A DNA stretch of 64,000 bases from contig DSBV01000041.1 of the NCBI GenBank assembly GCA_011045955.1, positions 1 through 64,000 on the forward strand, given 5' to 3'. This DNA comes from Bacteroidales bacterium. Lineage in GTDB: Bacteria > Bacteroidota > Bacteroidia > Bacteroidales > Tenuifilaceae. The position numbers were made by a program, and so were the translations under genes. The notes beneath the pieces are model-generated. The model saw only the letters and a list, made by a program, of their open reading frames with translations. It was not told the DNA's origin and did no database searches. Below are positions 63,344-64,000 of this stretch, piece after piece (the first letter of the stretch is position 1; each line of letters begins with the position of its first letter).

Positions 63344-64000
63344 ATGAAAAGAAACATTTTAATGCTTGGCATTTTTATGCTTGGAACAATGGCGGCCATG
63401 GCCGACTACAATCCGGCAAACAATGGTAGTGCTTCAAAAATGAAGACCGGAAACCGAAATGCATCAACCACAACCGATGCACCCTTTTACAACCCAGCAG
63501 GAACCGTTTGGGGAGCCGATGGATTCACCCTCGAGTTCTCTACCATTCCTTTTTACTCCACAAAGAGCATATTTGATAATGGTAATTTTGCTAGCAACAA
63601 TCTTGAGTACAAGAGTAAAACCAGCTCGTTGCTATACCCTGCTCTTAACTTAACTTACAAAAAGGATAGGTTGGCCCTTTTCATGTTTGCAGGTATTACC
63701 AATGGTGGTGGTGCTGGTAACTATGATGATGGACTACCAGCATTTGAGCGTTTGGGTTACCTCACTGTAATGGCAAGCATTATGGATGGAAAGTTACCTG
63801 GTGCAGTAACCGATTATGGTGTTAAAACTAGTTTTGAAGGTTCTGCTTATGGGGTTGGTGGATGGGTTGGTGCTGCTTACCGCGTTAACGATTGGGTTTC
63901 GGTGGGTGGCGCATTCCAGTATTCTCGCCAGATGAACCACCAGGAGGGATGGTTGGATATTACATACAATCCTGATCCATTGGCAGTTCCAATACCCTGT
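63344..64000 (+). CDS. OmpP1/FadL-family outer membrane protein (5' part)
   Basis: Open from the ATG at 63344 to the window edge, at least 219 residues, so the 3' end is missing. A signal peptide (about residues 1-20, GIFMLGTMAAMAD) leads into NASTTTDAPFYNPAGTVWG, with the family FYNPAG motif. Beta strands and glycine-rich turns follow (FAGITNGGGAGNYDDGLPAFE). It shares the family layout of the 0.6-kb protein (signal, NPAG, a GGGxG loop before LPxFE) but the two are clearly different proteins. Confidence 0.85.
   Translation, partial: MKRNILMLGIFMLGTMAAMADYNPANNGSASKMKTGNRNASTTTDAPFYNPAGTVWGADGFTLEFSTIPFYSTKSIFDNGNFASNNLEYKSKTSSLLYPALNLTYKKDRLALFMFAGITNGGGAGNYDDGLPAFERLGYLTVMASIMDGKLPGAVTDYGVKTSFEGSAYGVGGWVGAAYRVNDWVSVGGAFQYSRQMNHQEGWLDITYNPDPLAVPIPC

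Overview
The window comes from a member of the Bacteroidota (Bacteroidetes), most likely Bacteroidales or a close relative. The evidence is a type IX secretion regulator and accessory protein (PorX, PorW/SprE), a gliding-type T9SS sorting domain, a DUF4492-cydA-cydB operon, a fused DAHP synthase/chorismate mutase, FadL/OmpP1 proteins, and promoter boxes of the Bacteroidetes form TTTG-N19/20-TAnnTTTG. The cytochrome bd oxidase and SUF iron-sulfur machinery suggest an organism that meets some oxygen. The window is mostly chromosomal core. I see no rRNA, CRISPR array, prophage or intact insertion sequence.

Layout. 0.5-8.3 kb: FadL porin, epimerase, tRNA(CAT), HAD phosphatase, a repeat-filled gap, and an AsmA-like protein with a charged coiled-coil tail. 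8.5-14 kb: cytochrome bd operon with a 40-residue cydX-like gene, a radical SAM protein, DAHP synthase/chorismate mutase and purS. 14-18.6 kb (minus): pssA, PAP2, obgE and adk, with an orphan C-terminal fragment of a type III restriction enzyme between obgE and adk. 18.6-26.6 kb: repeat arrays, mrp, NifU-like, then sufB-[four-helix-bundle gene]-sufC-sufD-[broken four-helix-bundle gene]-sufS. 27-35 kb: TonB-like, alanine dehydrogenase, tsaE, porX, porW and a coiled-coil lipoprotein. 35-41 kb: ABC exporter, a multiply broken gene, lipoprotein, T9SS cargo protein and AI-2E-type permease. 41-51 kb: cysS, a decayed HepT/MntA-like pair, trpS, patatin, Usp, a broken membrane protein, asnS and rpoN. 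51-64 kb: envelope genes (M23 peptidase, dxr, rseP, tatA, lytic transglycosylase, LD-carboxypeptidase), metG and the start of a second FadL protein.

The most unusual signal is in the suf operon. It is interrupted twice by four-helix-bundle (23S rRNA intervening-sequence protein, S23-like) genes. The intact copy lies between two decamer-repeat tracts in inverted orientation: 22260-22285 and 22706-22731 are complementary at 24 of 26 positions, so the transcript could fold the gene into a long stem-loop, much like intervening sequences in 23S rRNA. Related decamer and heptamer arrays fill intergenic gaps elsewhere and have been read into the ends of flanking proteins (HAD C-terminus, four-helix-bundle C-terminus, SufS N-terminus).

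Five loci are clearly decayed (second four-helix-bundle gene, SLOG-like gene, HepT-like gene, MntA-like gene, membrane protein) and one is truncated (type III Res fragment). This points to continuing loss of accessory genes among intact housekeeping genes.
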